From: Earliella scabrosa
Taxonomy: Eukaryota > Basidiomycota > Agaricomycetes > Polyporales > Polyporaceae
DNA length: 64,000 nucleotides
Assembly (NCBI GenBank): GCA_022605405.1
Contig: JABYQQ010000033.1
Coordinates: 62,001-126,000, forward strand
Direction of reading: 5' to 3'
This document shows positions 14,361-28,600 of the stretch, piece by piece. How positions within the stretch are numbered: position 1 is the stretch's first letter; each line of letters opens with the position of its first letter. A model generated the notes under the pieces. The model was not told the origin of the DNA, did not search any database, and saw only the letters and a program-made list of their open reading frames with translations. A program made the translations under genes and the position numbers.

Positions 14361-15015
14361 GCGATAATACCGCGAGAGAGGAGCGAGTGGCTTACCATCT
14401 AGACACGATGCGCATGTCCCCCAATTACACGTCGTCGTCATGAGAAAATGGAATGTGAATATCCAGAAGAGGCAATTGTAAACATTTCTGCTCCCGAAGC
14501 CTGAGGCTGAGAACAAATGCACTACCGTACTCAATGACGGTCATACCACTACTGGAAAGGAGAGTGTACATCGCGCAACATCTTGGACCTTTCATTGGGA
14601 CACGGCTGTTCCATGCTGCATGGAGGCTATTTCTCGGAAGATCGGTGAGTCGCCCTACCCTATCGCTACCCCCCACGCCGCGGATCATCTCCAGCATATT
14701 CATCGCGATTCGCATCATAGTCTGACCTCCGAAGACCATGCATTTCCCCGCATGATGTCACCCGGCTGGGCCTCGCGCGGCGTATTTCTGGACGATTCCC
14801 CTATGTGTCTCCAGTACGCCATATGTGCTCAAACGGCCCGACACAGGTATGTGCGACTGCCGCACTGCGCTATTCAGCGAGACGGCTGAACGAGCGTATC
14901 GCGCAGCCCCATGCCGCTGTGCATGCCGGTTCGCGCAGAGATATAAGAAGCGCGAAGCGAGCACTGAACTCGGACTGTGGTATAACAGCACCTCGTCTGC
15001 TCGTTGACTTCCACC
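14361..15015. other. Intergenic spacer between the AA9 copies
   Basis: No gene seen. It contains the 3' UTR of copy 1 and the promoter of copy 2, which includes a TATA box at 14942. Confidence 0.55.
14942..14949 (+). promoter_or_regulatory. TATA box of the second AA9 gene
   Basis: TATAAGAA lies 74 bases before the ATG at 15016. The start itself is in a good fungal context, ccaccATGac. Confidence 0.5.
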
Positions 15016-16192
15016 ATGACGAAGCTCTCTGCACTCGCGACTGCCGCCGTTCTCGTTGGCTCTGCGTCCGCGCATACTATCTTCCAGAAGCTCTATGTCA
15101 ACGGTGTCGACCAGGGCGAACTCACGGGCATCCGTGCACCCGACTACGATGGCGTATGTCTCGCTTCGACTTCAAGTTCCATGTTCTCACCAAGCTGACT
15201 GCTCTCTTCTCCTATAGCCCATCCAGGACGTGACGTCCAACGACATCATTTGCAACGGAGGTACGTCCCACATGCTAGGTACCACATGGACCAGCGACGT
15301 GAGACTAACTTGGCGTGCATGGACCTCAGGCATCAACCCCTTCCACCAACCCATCTCGACGGCTGTGATTAACGTCCCTGCTGGTGCCACCGTCACTGCT
15401 GAGGTACTGTTGATATACTCTGTACTGCTCAGTGATCTTCTGACTCATGTATCCATATCCAAAGTGGCACCACACCCTCAACCAAACCCCGAACGATCCC
15501 GCCGACCCCATCGACTCCAGCCACAAGGGCCCCGTGATCTCTTACCTGTACGTCCGCCCACCCCATCAGCCTATTCATTTCAAGTGCGCGTTCTCACTCC
15601 CAGATAGCGCGAAAATACCCGATGCAACCCAGAGCGATGTGACCGGCCTGCAGTGGTTCAAGATCCACGAAGACGGCCTGGACCCTTCCACCGGGACGTG
15701 GGCCGTCGACAAGCTCATCGCGAACAAGGGCAAGGTCTCGTTCACGATCCCGAGCTGCATCGCCTCGGGGCAGTACCTTCTCCGGCACGAGATCATCGGT
15801 GCGCTTCCCTCCCATGAGTTCGTCGGAGCTGGGCACGCGCTCATGCTGTGCCGTGTGCAGCCCTCCACGCCGCGTCGGGCTACCCCGGCGCGCAGTTCTA
15901 CATGGAGTGTGCGCAGATCAACGTCACCGGGGGCTCGGGCTCCAAGAACCCCGCGACCGTGTCCTTCCCTGGTGCGTACAAGGGCACCGACCCCGGTACG
16001 TCTACGCTGCTCAGGACCCTATTAGTACGAGTTCATTTCTGAATTTGTGGTTCTCAGGTGTCAAGATCAACATCTACCAGAACCTGGCCAACTACACCAT
16101 CCCCGGTAAGTCCTCGTTTATCGGGAAGTGGGATGCCAACTGCTTACACGTCCTCTTGCCACCCGACAGGACCGTCCGTATTCACTTGCTGA
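15016..16192 (+). CDS. AA9 lytic polysaccharide monooxygenase (tandem copy 2)
   Basis: Paralogue of the gene at 13184 with the same secreted oxidative cellulase role. Signal peptide [19 protein letters not shown], then His1 in [53 protein letters not shown] and [19 protein letters not shown] match copy 1 nearly residue for residue. HEIIALHAAS and [16 protein letters not shown] give the rest of the active site. The protein ends YTIPGPSVFTC with a stop at 16190-16192. The intron positions equal those of copy 1. The copies differ mainly in surface positions (for example [16 protein letters not shown] against [17 protein letters not shown]), so substrate preference or expression may have diverged. 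The start at 15016 is chosen because the frame upstream has only a TTG. Intact, no CBM1. Confidence 0.95.
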
Positions 16193-17130
16193 GTTAGGGG
16201 ATGTCGACGGCAACTTGAAGGTGTATTTAGGCAGGCGTTACTGAAGGATTTGTTGTACGTGCCCAACCCTCGGCGTGGAGTGCTCTTCAGTTCTATACCT
16301 TGGCTACCTTGGTCAATATAACCAGGGAGAGCTCGGAGCAGTCAGGTACTGAGTTGAACGAGCGGTGGCCTCTGAGCCTACGTCGGAGTTACTCCGCCGG
16401 GCGGAAATTGACGTTGCCGCTGACGGAGTCTGTCGGAGAACAGGTCAAGCGCCTGCAGGTTGTGGCGTCGCCAGTTGCGGCTTGCCATATACTCAGCTGG
16501 GGGCCACGATTCGCTCGGATCTCAGACGTCTTTGCTCTATGCTGCTGGAACTAATACGCCATGGAGAGATGAGGTTCGTGAGATCTGCTGAATTGCGAAT
16601 GTGCTTCCATGTGGTGCCACGCAGTCCCGGCGATTGTGAGCTGAACTTTCTCGGCACTGTGCTGAGCGTTGCTGAACGTCGTACTCATACGAACGGTATG
16701 GTTTCAAGTACTCGAAGGGATGCACAGTTACCTAGAGCACTAGCTATGAGTCAGTAAGTAGCTGTTGATATCGCGCTTACTTAGGACTAGTCGGTATCTG
16801 TAGTTTTGAAATACAAGGTGCGTGACTATCTCAGTGCAATGGTGTATGGTGACAATTGTAACCGCAGCACGTCTGCGTTTGTAACGGTGCCACTCATGGA
16901 CTCGTCATCTGGAAGAGATCGCTCCCAAGTTCGGCACGACAAGGACATTATATTCCACCCCTTATATTCTGCCTTTCACGCCACACTGAACAGACAGTCC
17001 TCCTCTCGCTGCCGACGCTTCTGCTAGTGAGTGGCGCACAGTTTGTGCGACCCAGCGTTACACACATCACTCAACCCTCGTTTGCGACAGGCATAACAAA
17101 CGCCGTTCTCCCATCCAGATTTTCAACGCG
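16193..17130. other. Intergenic region, no supported gene
   Basis: Short frames only. I looked for an F-box-coding first exon for the next gene here and did not find one. Confidence 0.45.
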
Positions 17131-18522
17131 ATGAACACCATCCCCATTATCACCGACCTTGAAGTCTCCCCCAATCATTGGGTGCTCAACGACGAGGACG
17201 ACGTTCTCCGCTTTGTCGAGATCATGTCCATTGCTGAGGCCATCCCACGCCTTCTCTCCGTGGAGCAGTTTGACATCGAGGTCGGCACGATCGACACCGG
17301 GTTATCGCATAGGCTCGCGCTATTACTCGACAAACACGCCTCAGCCATGCATATCACCCACCTGCGACTCGCCCAGTCCGAGAAGTTTTTGGGGGCTGAT
17401 CTCGAGGTAGCTGAGTCCCTTTCCAAACTTGTCTCACTCAAGAAGGTTTATATCGACGAGTTCGACGAAACCGCCGCCTTTATGCTAATGTTAAGCTATT
17501 CACAACTCGAACTTGTGGAGGCGTCGGTCGTCCCATCGCCCCAGGCCGAGACCTATGATGTCACCAAACCCCTTGCATTCCTCCACCACTCGTGGGCCAC
17601 GCTGACGACGCTGACGATGTCCGGACCTCTCACTGGCCTTGGCGACGAGGAATTCCCGATGGTACGGGACCTCGGCATAGAGCTCTCGGACACCCTGTCC
17701 ACACGCGACATCGCACGCGTATTCCCCAACCTGAGCATGCTCACGCTCCTGGAGAGCGTCTTCACAAACGCAAATAGCGAGCGATTGCAGGAAGCTCGCG
17801 CGCGGAATCAAGCCGAGCCCCGTGGCAAGGTGGCCCTGTTGTGGCACGACTTGACACACGTCGTGGGCGATGTCTCAGACGTATACACGCTTGCGCTCCC
17901 GAACCAGGTCAAGTTTTTGACGGTGACTGCCATGTCGAAGGAAGACACCCAACGATTCGGGATCATCATCAAGGACGCCAACCCTGGATATCTGTCCCTG
18001 ACGACATCGTGCGCGCGTATCGGCAAGCAGCCCAACATTCTCCGCATGCTGCGCCAGAAGAGAGGCGGGAAAGGGATACGTTTCGAGCTTCATATCGAGA
18101 TTCAACCGGACGACACGGAGGCCGATGTGCGCACAGCGTTGGTACGTGACACTATGCGTCGACAATGTCTCTGACAACTTAAGGATGTCTCTGCCTCCCG
18201 TGCATAGAAGGAAGCCAAATTCGGTTTGCTGTATGCGGGAGTTGACTACCTGGAGCTATACATTCACTGCTCAGGCTTGCGCACGTCTCTTGATGACGAC
18301 GAATCACCCGTTCCGTCTAGGAACCCACAAGTGGAGTCGTACATCTCTAATCTGGACCTGAGGCGTCTGGTCTCGGACATGATCATCGACGTTCGTCCCC
18401 TGCACCAAGCGACGATTTATATCAAAGGAAACGTCTTCTGTGGTAACACGTATGCTAACATCAAGTTCGTTCGACTGCCCCGAGTTCGATCTGCCGAATG
18501 TTCGCAAGTACACCACGGCTGA
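17131..18522 (+). CDS. F-box-like/LRR-like protein, sub-family B (F-box not visible)
   Basis: Large cytosolic or nuclear-type protein of unknown function. It begins MNTIPIITDLEVSPNHWV and has the irregular leucine-rich pattern of agaricomycete F-box proteins (HITHLRLAQSEKFLG, DIARVFPNLSMLTLLE), but no F-box is seen at the N-terminus. Exon 1 ends after ADVRTAL with a phase-0 donor, and the acceptor is just before KEAKFGLLY. The same phase-0 intron occurs at the matching place in the genes at 54775, 59820 and 61891, and the next exon has the equivalent block (LELYIHCSG here). This ties the four together as one sub-family. The C-terminus is uncertain: the straightforward frame stops at 18522, but another frame in the same DNA encodes an acidic Ser-rich tail (TTADSEDEGSPVRSGSF...) ending at 18598, like the acidic tail of the 54775 gene. 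Confidence 0.7.
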
Positions 18523-19338
18523 CTCGGAGGACGAAGGTTCCCCGGTTCGTTCGGGAAGCTTTTCGCAAGATGGAAACGTATCGGAGGTTGAAGTGTAGTG
18601 CAATAGTCATTTTGTTATGCAGTGTACCAACGTCCCTTTTGGTGGGCTTTGATAGGATGATACTTACCGCGAACTCGTTGCGAATGTAGATCTGTGCCAA
18701 GGTCAGAGGAGTCGGTTGATCACGGGCACATCGGAATGAGCATTGCAAAAGCTGCCGAATCGAGTGTCAAGTACGCAATCGAATTCAAGTGGACTGCATC
18801 AGACGTGCTTGTCTCATACCTTGCTACCACTACTGTTGGAATCAGAATTGGTTTGAATCCTGACAGCCACAAACATCGAGTCGTCAAGCCGACTCCGACT
18901 CACCGCCACCAATATTGGCAATCGACGGATAAGTTGCCATCAGCTTTCCATCTCTTCGACTCAGGTGTGTCAACTACATTCATTGGTCTGTGTGCATTTG
19001 AGGAGGCAGCTGCGCGGCTTTGAGTACTAGGCTTCTGCGAGCGCCAGGCAGGATATGGAAACAGTCCTGGTAAGGGGCACACTGCCGTCTCGAGGGGAGC
19101 GTTGAGGCGTTTTTCGCCACTCGACGCCATCACGATCGACCTCGAGACTCAAGACGGTCCACAGTCACGCCCTGCGCCCATCGAGCTCAGCTGGCATGAG
19201 GACTATGCCGTGCATCTTCAAGTTGACAAGGCCGCCACAGATGCGGCCCAAAAGAACGTCTTAGTGTACAACACCCGAAGAATAATACATACAACTCGTG
19301 ACAACCGACGCCTATCAAACACGAACACCGAGTCGAAC
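18523..19338. other. Intergenic region, no supported gene
   Basis: Holds the possible alternative 3' exon of the preceding gene (up to 18598) and the 3' side of the xylanase gene. Nothing else recognised. Confidence 0.45.
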
Positions 19339-20918
<1,580 letters not shown>

Positions 20919-21610
20919 TTTGTCCTGCTTTTGTGGAAGTAAGTATGTAGGTGACCAGCAGACGGCTACGAGGGACCCGACAGTTTCCATCACGCGTACT
21001 TATACGCCTCCCCCCGTCGCGAGTTCGGGGCCGTCGCGTCAGACCCGGTGGTCGGGTTGCCACTGGGCCGCGGACCGTCCAATGCTTGGCGTGCGTGCTC
21101 GAGTCTGTTACCCCGCACGGAGAGGTCAGAAGTCGCGGACATCATTGAAAGGCTATACAACGCGAGATGTGCGGGGAAATGGCCGGTGAAAGGCCCAGGC
21201 TCGAGAGCATTCTGCTGCAGTGAATGACCTCCATATGTGCCCGGACGCTGCGAGCGCAAACGCGGGCGCCGTGAGGGAACAAACGCGGGGCAGACCTCCT
21301 ACGGAAAAACGGGTGCATGGTCAACATCAACCTCCAAACAGAACAGGCTGGAAGAAACCGACGGATCTTCAGGGCCGCCTCGCCCGGACACGTGAGCATA
21401 CCAGGCAGCCTCGGGGCTATTTCTGCGCCGGAGAAACCAGGGAAACCTTCTGGGGGGTTTTAGACTTTCAAGCTTGACTCTTCTCGGTCCTATTCAACTG
21501 ACTCGGTCAGGAAAGTAGCACATGCGATATGCAAGACAGTGTGGATGATACAAGGCCCAAGGATACAGTGTGTGATGTTATGCCGTACAACCAGAAATGC
21601 TACCCTGTGA
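20919..21610. other. Promoter region of the left xylanase and 3' side of IMPDH
   Basis: No gene seen. It includes the TATA element at 20997-21004 and the 3' UTR of the IMPDH gene. Confidence 0.5.
20997..21004 (-). promoter_or_regulatory. TATA element of the left xylanase gene
   Basis: Minus strand TATAAGTA, 79 bases before the ATG. The right xylanase has the identical octamer 80 bases before its ATG. Confidence 0.55.
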
Positions 21611-23617
21611 TCACGAAAACAGCCGCTTCGTATACCTGCACGGATAAACACGCCGCCAAGCGTACGTCAGAACAAAGGCTTGGCAGACCGCAACACAGAC
21701 AGCAAGCACTCACGAGTTCAGACCATGCACACCACCCTCGATCTGCGCGCTCGCCGTGCGAAGCTCGAAGCGCACCGTGCCCGTGCGCACGCCCTCCCGG
21801 AGCTCGGTCACGCTGCGCACACCGATGTCCTGGAACGAGTGCTGGAGACCCGCGTACAGGTACGGCAGGAACGCGTGCACCGTGCCCTTGTCCTGCACGT
21901 CGCCCGACACGCCCTGCGCGACCTTCACTGCTGACGACTCGGAGAAATATCGCGTCGTCGCCGCGTTCTCGTGCGTCGTCGACTTGGATGGAGGCTTCGA
22001 CGAGCCGGGGCCCGTTCCTCCGCGCTGCGCAGAGGGAGGCACGGGCTTGCCTTGCTCCATCGCCTCCTAGCAAGACGACAATTGAGCGGTAGGGAAACGA
22101 GCGGAACCGCATCCAACACGCACCAGACTGCCCATCCCGCGGTACGCCTTGACACGCTTGCCCTCGTGCCAGAAGTACTCACCCGGGGCCTCGGTCGTGC
22201 CCGCCAGGAGCCCGCCCATCATGACCGCGCCGGCACCGAGCGCGAGCGCCTTCACGATGTGCCCGACGTTGCTGATCCCGCCGTCCGCGATGACCGGGAC
22301 ACCGAACCGGTTCGCAAACTCGGCGACGGCATACACCGCGGTCGCCTGCGGACGGCCGACGGCCATGACTTCCTGCGTGATGCAGATCGAGCCAGAGCCC
22401 ATACCGACACGGAGACCATCCGCGCCAGCAGCGATGAGGCTTGCCGCCTGCTCGCGGGTGACGACGTTCCCGGCGATGACCTCGAGCTTCGGATACGTCT
22501 GCTTGATCCACTTCACCATCTCAATCTGGAACACCGAGTTGCCCTGCGAGGAGTCGAGCACGACGATATCCAGGCCCGCCTCAACGAGCAATGCAAGGCG
22601 GTCGCGGTCGGCGGGCCGCGTCCCGATGGCGGCGGCGGCGTAAAGCTGCTTACTCTCAGGGAGCTTCGAGGCGAGCGGGAATGTCTTGTTTTTGAGCAGA
22701 TCGGAGCGCGCAAGGAGGGCGGTCAGACGACCCTCCTTGTTAACAATGGGCAACTTGCCCTTCTTAGAGTCGCGGAGAATGTCGTTCGCCTCTTGGAGAG
22801 TGATTCCCTCAGGGGCGGTGACAAGGTCCGTCGTCATGACTTCATGAAGTGGCGTGGTAGGAGCGCGGAACTGGATATCTCTGTTCGTGACGATCCCGAC
22901 GAGCTTTCCGCCGAGCTTGCCAGTGTCTACACGAATGTCAGCACATCGACCACAAAACAGGACGGCGTATGAATGCTCAGGGAAATGAAACACATAGTCC
23001 CCAGTTCACGCGTGTGACGCGTTAGTGCGGAAGAACGAAGGTTATATAGATAGGTATGCATCATCGTGCGCGATCCTGAACAGAAAGACTCACCGGTTAT
23101 AGGGATACCAGCGAATCCGAGTCGCTCCTTCACGTCCAAAACGTCTTCGACAAGATGTTCCGGGGCGAGGACGACCGGGTCGTTGATGAACCCGTTCTCG
23201 TGCCTCTTAACTGCGCGCACCATGTCAGCCTGCGCCGCGGCAGGCTGGTTATGATGTATGACACCAAGGCCGCCCTGGCACTGGAAGAGGAGAGGGGAGT
23301 TGGCTCAAGCTCGAGACGGGGCTGGTGCAGCTTACCGCCAGAGCTATCGCCATCTCGCTCTCCGTCACGGTGTCCATCGGGCTACTCATGAACGGCGTCT
23401 TGAGCACGACGTTGCGCGTGATGCGGCTCTCCGTCGAGACCTCGTGCGCCGCAAAATCGATCTTCCCGGGCAGGAGGAGGAAGTCGTTGTACGTGAGCCC
23501 GCCGTGGACGCGCGAGTCCATGAGGTCGGTCACGGCGAGTCCATCGGACCTTTCGTAGCTGTTGAGGACGTCGAGGGCCTGAGAGGGATCGAGGACGGCG
23601 TGAGCGTTGGCGGGCAT
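21611..23617 (-). CDS. IMD2: Inosine-5'-monophosphate dehydrogenase
   Basis: Cytosolic NAD-dependent enzyme that turns IMP into XMP, the committed step of GTP synthesis. The start is the ATG at 23617 ([18 protein letters not shown]). The catalytic barrel opens with [13 protein letters not shown] and [21 protein letters not shown]-domain pair follows ([15 protein letters not shown], then [27 protein letters not shown] and [13 protein letters not shown]). Then [29 protein letters not shown], and the active-site loop [13 protein letters not shown] with the catalytic Cys, followed by [20 protein letters not shown], which binds phosphate. The flap region includes [12 protein letters not shown], and the protein ends SYTKRLFS with the stop at 21611-21613. 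About five introns, all in frame. Full length and clearly functional. The symbol follows the yeast family; which IMD paralogue it equals cannot be told. Confidence 0.96.
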
Positions 23618-25697
23618 GGTGGTGGGGTGGGCGAAAGATTGCCAGTCTCTGCATTTTTTGTGCGTCCCGACATGCTCAGCAAGGCATTTTGGGCGGAGTT
23701 CTAATTATGCCGCCCATGTTCGAGCGCCGCCAAAGACTTCATAACCCTGTCCTGGGGTTAGGACTTGTAGGGTCTTGATCGGATTCGGAAATTCCCGACC
23801 TCCAGCACCAGTCTGAAGACCTCACAACAACGTAGTCATGTCGTCGTGTGTATGTATGTATCATGATCATGACTCTGATCACTGTGCATGAGGGAAACGC
23901 GTGTCAAGGAAGCCTAACTACGCCCGCTAGAATATGGCATTCCCCTGTAACGAGGCGCGGTTCAAACGCACTTGTTGACGTACATGACACAACGATGTCA
24001 GGACCATTGCCGCATTGACGGCAGAGCCAATGACATGAGTGGAACGACCTCACATTTACGTCTCCTGGGATGATGCAGAGGGGCTGACCTAGAGGCCCCG
24101 ACCTCGAGCACATGAGCACCAACTTCACAGTTTGAGGGAGGTACTTGCAGTTCAGTCATCGGTTCCGATTATGGTCGGAGACTACGCATCCCACGTACTC
24201 AATAGATTCCCACCAGCGGACGACTTCGTGTTGACCTGGGAGATGGTTTGACTACCTCGACTGGTTGACCCGAGCACGAGGGGGCTCGGCAAGATATTTT
24301 TGACGGAGCATGAGCGTTGGAGGCGAGGAGAGACCGTCGGATGCATGGAAGACGTACAACTCTGGTGATGCGGTAACCGTACTGCCATTGAGCATATCAT
24401 GCATTATGTGCGTAACGGCGTACCTCCAGAGACAGGCTATGATCGGTCTGATGCTCACGGGGCCGGCGTGAGAGGAACTGTCCACCAACAAGTAGGTTTC
24501 CGCCTTGACTCAGTGGAGGGAAGACGTGCATCGTGCTCATGCTGCTCACATGAGCCGATCGGCCCCGAGGGAGAGGAGAGCGTTCTTCACGCACTAAGAA
24601 ACTCCTTATGTCGAGCCGTTCTGAGCCACAAAGGACAGGTCAGCGAATAAGGTACTATGGCCCTTGGCGGGGGCCTGAGTGTCGGCGATTGTCCAAGATT
24701 GTCTCGTACGGCCAGGAGCGCGAACAAACGAGAAGCTTCAGCGCAGCGCATGACTTCCGAGATGGGTCTGGGTGCATTAATGTTAACTGGAAATGAACTT
24801 CGCGATAAGACTAGTCGCACAAAATGACTCACCCTGTCCATCTCTAACGCCATGGTCAAAGTAAGTTGGCTTCGGCTGCGCGTGTAGTAGAGTCCAACCT
24901 TCGTAAGTACGAGACCATGATAGTCGCGTGATCGGCGTGGTAGATGGCAGACCAACGCTGCGACGGGACATCGACACGCTGCTGCTGCGCTGCATCGTGT
25001 TTGGCATGAATTGATCCACGGCCGTGATGGAGACAGATGGACGCGCTCATAAAGGGCATAGCTGTTCCAGAGATGCTGTGAATCAGGTACAGGGTAATGC
25101 AGCACCGGAGCGTTGCAGACTCATTTTGGAAATTCAACTCCAACAGGGTTCTCGTGAGAGGCCGAGGACACGTTGACCAGGACCTTCGCAGCGCATGGCG
25201 TTAAGATGCCCTTCAATTAATGTGCGCCGAAAGCTTCTGGTATACCTAGCTTCCGGATGAGTATGGGGACGCAGTTGACTTGAATCTGGAGTTGGATGTC
25301 TCCGGCTCGAGCGTATGGCATGTCTCGCGATGTACCACTCCTGCCAGTGGGGCGACATTGAGAGAGCGAAGTCAGAAGACACAAGCACTCCGGGCGGGTT
25401 GCTAGACTTACTACTCTGGACTTATTACTGGCGTATGGAAGCCAAGAAGCATTCGATGTTAGTTCAAAGGAAGATTAAGGATGCAATCAGACGGCATCGA
25501 TGGGTGATGATTTTGCCTTATATATCGGGAGTTACTGCTCGGGCTTAATCAAAATCGGTCCGATCCTTTTCTCATCGCGCTGCAATAAGTAAAGCCTTGG
25601 ATGCGGGCTAGCTGCTCACATTTCCGCGCCCTCTCTCTCGCCCTTCCTTGACGTCGCCGACCCCGACAACGCGCCCCACGTTGGCGCGTCGGTACTC
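23618..25697. other. Long intergenic region between divergent genes, no supported gene
   Basis: Separates the 5' end of IMPDH from the 5' end of the P/S/Q-rich gene. Frames at 24587-25105 (-) and 25315-25548 (+) show no domain, signal peptide or plausible splicing. Nothing else recognised. Confidence 0.45.
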
Positions 25698-28600
25698 ATG
25701 AACCATCACGCGGGGATCTCCGGTCCCGCCCCAGGCAGGGCGTTTTCTTCTGGGTCTTTGTCCAGTAACACCGCGTACGACACGCACATGAACACGAGCA
25801 GCAACGCGAATCAGGGGGGACGGTACCAGGTGAGTGTCGAGTGTTCAGCGTACAGGTCGGTTCCGTTGACAAAGAGCCTTGTCGTGCTTCAGCCTCATCC
25901 GTTGCAGCAGCAGTCAACCATGCCATCCACTTCCTACCCCCTCACACCATCAGCGAATAGCGGAACCGGTTTGCGAACACAGGTACGTTCACCTTTTTGA
26001 GACAGCTTCACGTCGTTGTCGCGAGTTGGGAGTGTTCGGGACGGTGCTGGGAAGAGTGGACTCACGATTGGGATTGTCGAGGCTCGAAGGGGGTTTAGGA
26101 GAGGTGTTCGGAGCCGTCGAGGTTCGCCCTTCCAGCACCGTTCCTCGAGTTGATGTCAGTGGCACAAAGAACGAAGGCATCCAATGAGTGTGTGATACAA
26201 AGTGCTTACTTTGCCGCATGTCGCATGTTTCCGGCATCTTGGTGGGAATGGACACTTGAATGGTATCTTCTTACGGATATAAGGGCCTCCCAGATCGTTC
26301 TCAACCCGATCATGTCTTGTGTTGCCCTACTCCCGGGTCTTGTCTATGAGACTCGAGAATGACGGTGGACAGTGGGTACCATGTGGGCATCTCTTGACAA
26401 TCAATTCGCACGAAACATAATCGAACCTCCTCTCCATGAGTCGTTACGAGAATAGTAGGAGGGGAACTAGCCTAGTGGCCCATCCCACTTCCACTTCCAC
26501 CAGACGTGAACAAGGTCGATCTCTGATTGATCGGGTTACACTAAGTCGGAATAAAGCCTCCTCTCTTCATGTCTTCGCGGCCACCTTGCGCAGCATGACT
26601 GACTAAATTTATCACCAGAGTTCGCCCCAAGTATCTCAGGTTCCCATCCAGCAACAGCAGACCTTCTACTCGTATCCGCCTCCTCCGCCCGCACAAATTG
26701 CGTACATGCTCCAGCACAGGCACATACAACCCGCAGGAGGGAGTAGCACTCATGTACCCCCCATCCAGCATGTAGCCATGCATACGCACGCTTCACTTCA
26801 GCAAGTGGCCCGACAGGGCTCACAAGCCGGAAACATTTCCAGCTGGTCTGACAGACAAACTTCTCATTCGGGCATGGTGCCTGCTTCACAAGCCCCGGGG
26901 CCACCAGCATCTGCGCATTCGCGATCTGCTAGCACACATGCTGCATCAGCTCCATCCTCGAACGGAGGGGTGGCCCCTAATGCCGCGCCGCCTCATGTAC
27001 CCGCCCCCGCCCCAGCCCCCGCTCCTGTGTCTGCATCCGCCCCTGCACCCGGTACGGCGTCGACTTCCGCGACTCATCCGCCTCAAAATTCCCTCCCTAC
27101 ACCTCCGCCTACCGCCAATCCGAACAGTCATCCAGCGTCGGCATCAATTAACATGCAGATGCAGGCAATCTCAGCAGCGTCGACTCAGGTCGTGCGCCAG
27201 ATGCTCGAGCCGATGCGCAAGTCCATGTGCGAGTCGCTTACGAACGTGCACATGCAGTTCACCACCGAGCTGGCGCGCATGCAAGGCCTGCTCTACAAGT
27301 CCGAGACGCGCCTCCTCGAGGCCCAACGGCAGTGCGCGCTGCTCCAGGAGGACAACACGCGCCTGCGCGCGGAGCGGGACCACTACGCGAAGGGGTTGAA
27401 GGAGCTGCAGGCGCAGTGCGCGAGCATGCAGGAGGAGCGCGCGCGCTTGCGCGCCGCGCACGAGCTCGCGACGAAGACGTGCGAGACGCTCAAGGTGCAG
27501 CACCAAACCGCGATCCAGGACATGCAGAAGATGAACGACAACATCCCGAAGCTCGTGCTCGACTACTACCAGCTCAAGAGCGACCACGCAACGCTGCAGC
27601 AGGAGGCCGCCGCGCTGCGGGACGCTAACGCGCAGCTTCGCGAGAAGGTGCGCGTGTCTGCCGCTGTGTTCCCGGTGTGGAGCGTCGGGTCGGACGCTGG
27701 ACCTGCCTCGCCGGTGGAGCGCAAGGAGACGATCAAGACCGAAGGGCCGTCCTCTTCCGTGGCTGTCAAGCAGGAACGTGAGAGGGCTCCTGACTCGCCT
27801 TCGGACCTCGACACCGAGTGTGCGCTAGGTAAGAGCCATCCCTGCGTTACTATGACTGTGCCTAATTGGCGTTACCTAGCCATCGCGAAGGATCACGAAG
27901 CACGCAAACGCAGGCAGCGAGAGGCAGCCGTGTCCGGTCAGCAACAGGTGGGTGTGCTGTCTGAAGCTGGTTTGCTGCGAGGTTGACCGAGGACGCAGGC
28001 GATGACTTTGGACATGCCCATGACGCCCCTTCTGCCGCCGAATACCTACACTCCCCCCACCCCCTCATCGCCTCTCGCACGCGCACTACCCCGGCCCAAT
28101 ACCGACCAACCCCGGATGCCTGCTCTGACCGCAGCGCTGCCGGGGCCGAACGACCCACCCACCGCGGCACCGAGTATGAAGGTCGAAGAACGCACCGCCT
28201 TCCCATTCTTCGGCATGCCTGAGCTCCCCCACGTCGACGTCTCGGGCGAACTTGAAATCATCGACCTCACTCGCATGGACAACACCTCTCCCATGCAGCT
28301 CACGGCCGACCTCCCTCCGCTCTCGCGCAGGGTTGACGACGAGGTCGAAGTCGAGATCGACCGGAAACGGGAGCTCGCTACGGAACCGGACGTGCCACAA
28401 CTGGACCACCCGAGCAAGAGACAGCGCACTGATGATGGACCGAGCGCGCTCTCTCCCCCTCCCAACGTAGAACCTCCGGCATGTTCCGATGTCGCGGAGT
28501 CGACGACAGTCCCGGAGGTCGCGACCTCTGACGAGGAGGTGGTCCAGTCTCCGATCATGGAACCGGGCGAGGTACCCGCTGACGTCGCGACAGAAGACGC

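Noticed and set aside
21971..22972. 333-codon open frame on the plus strand
   Set aside because: It is antisense to the IMPDH gene; such frames arise from GC-rich third codon positions, and the protein is Arg/Ala/Leu-rich without a domain.
24587..25105. 172-codon minus-strand frame upstream of IMPDH
   Set aside because: No domain or signal sequence; splicing trials did not give a recognisable protein.
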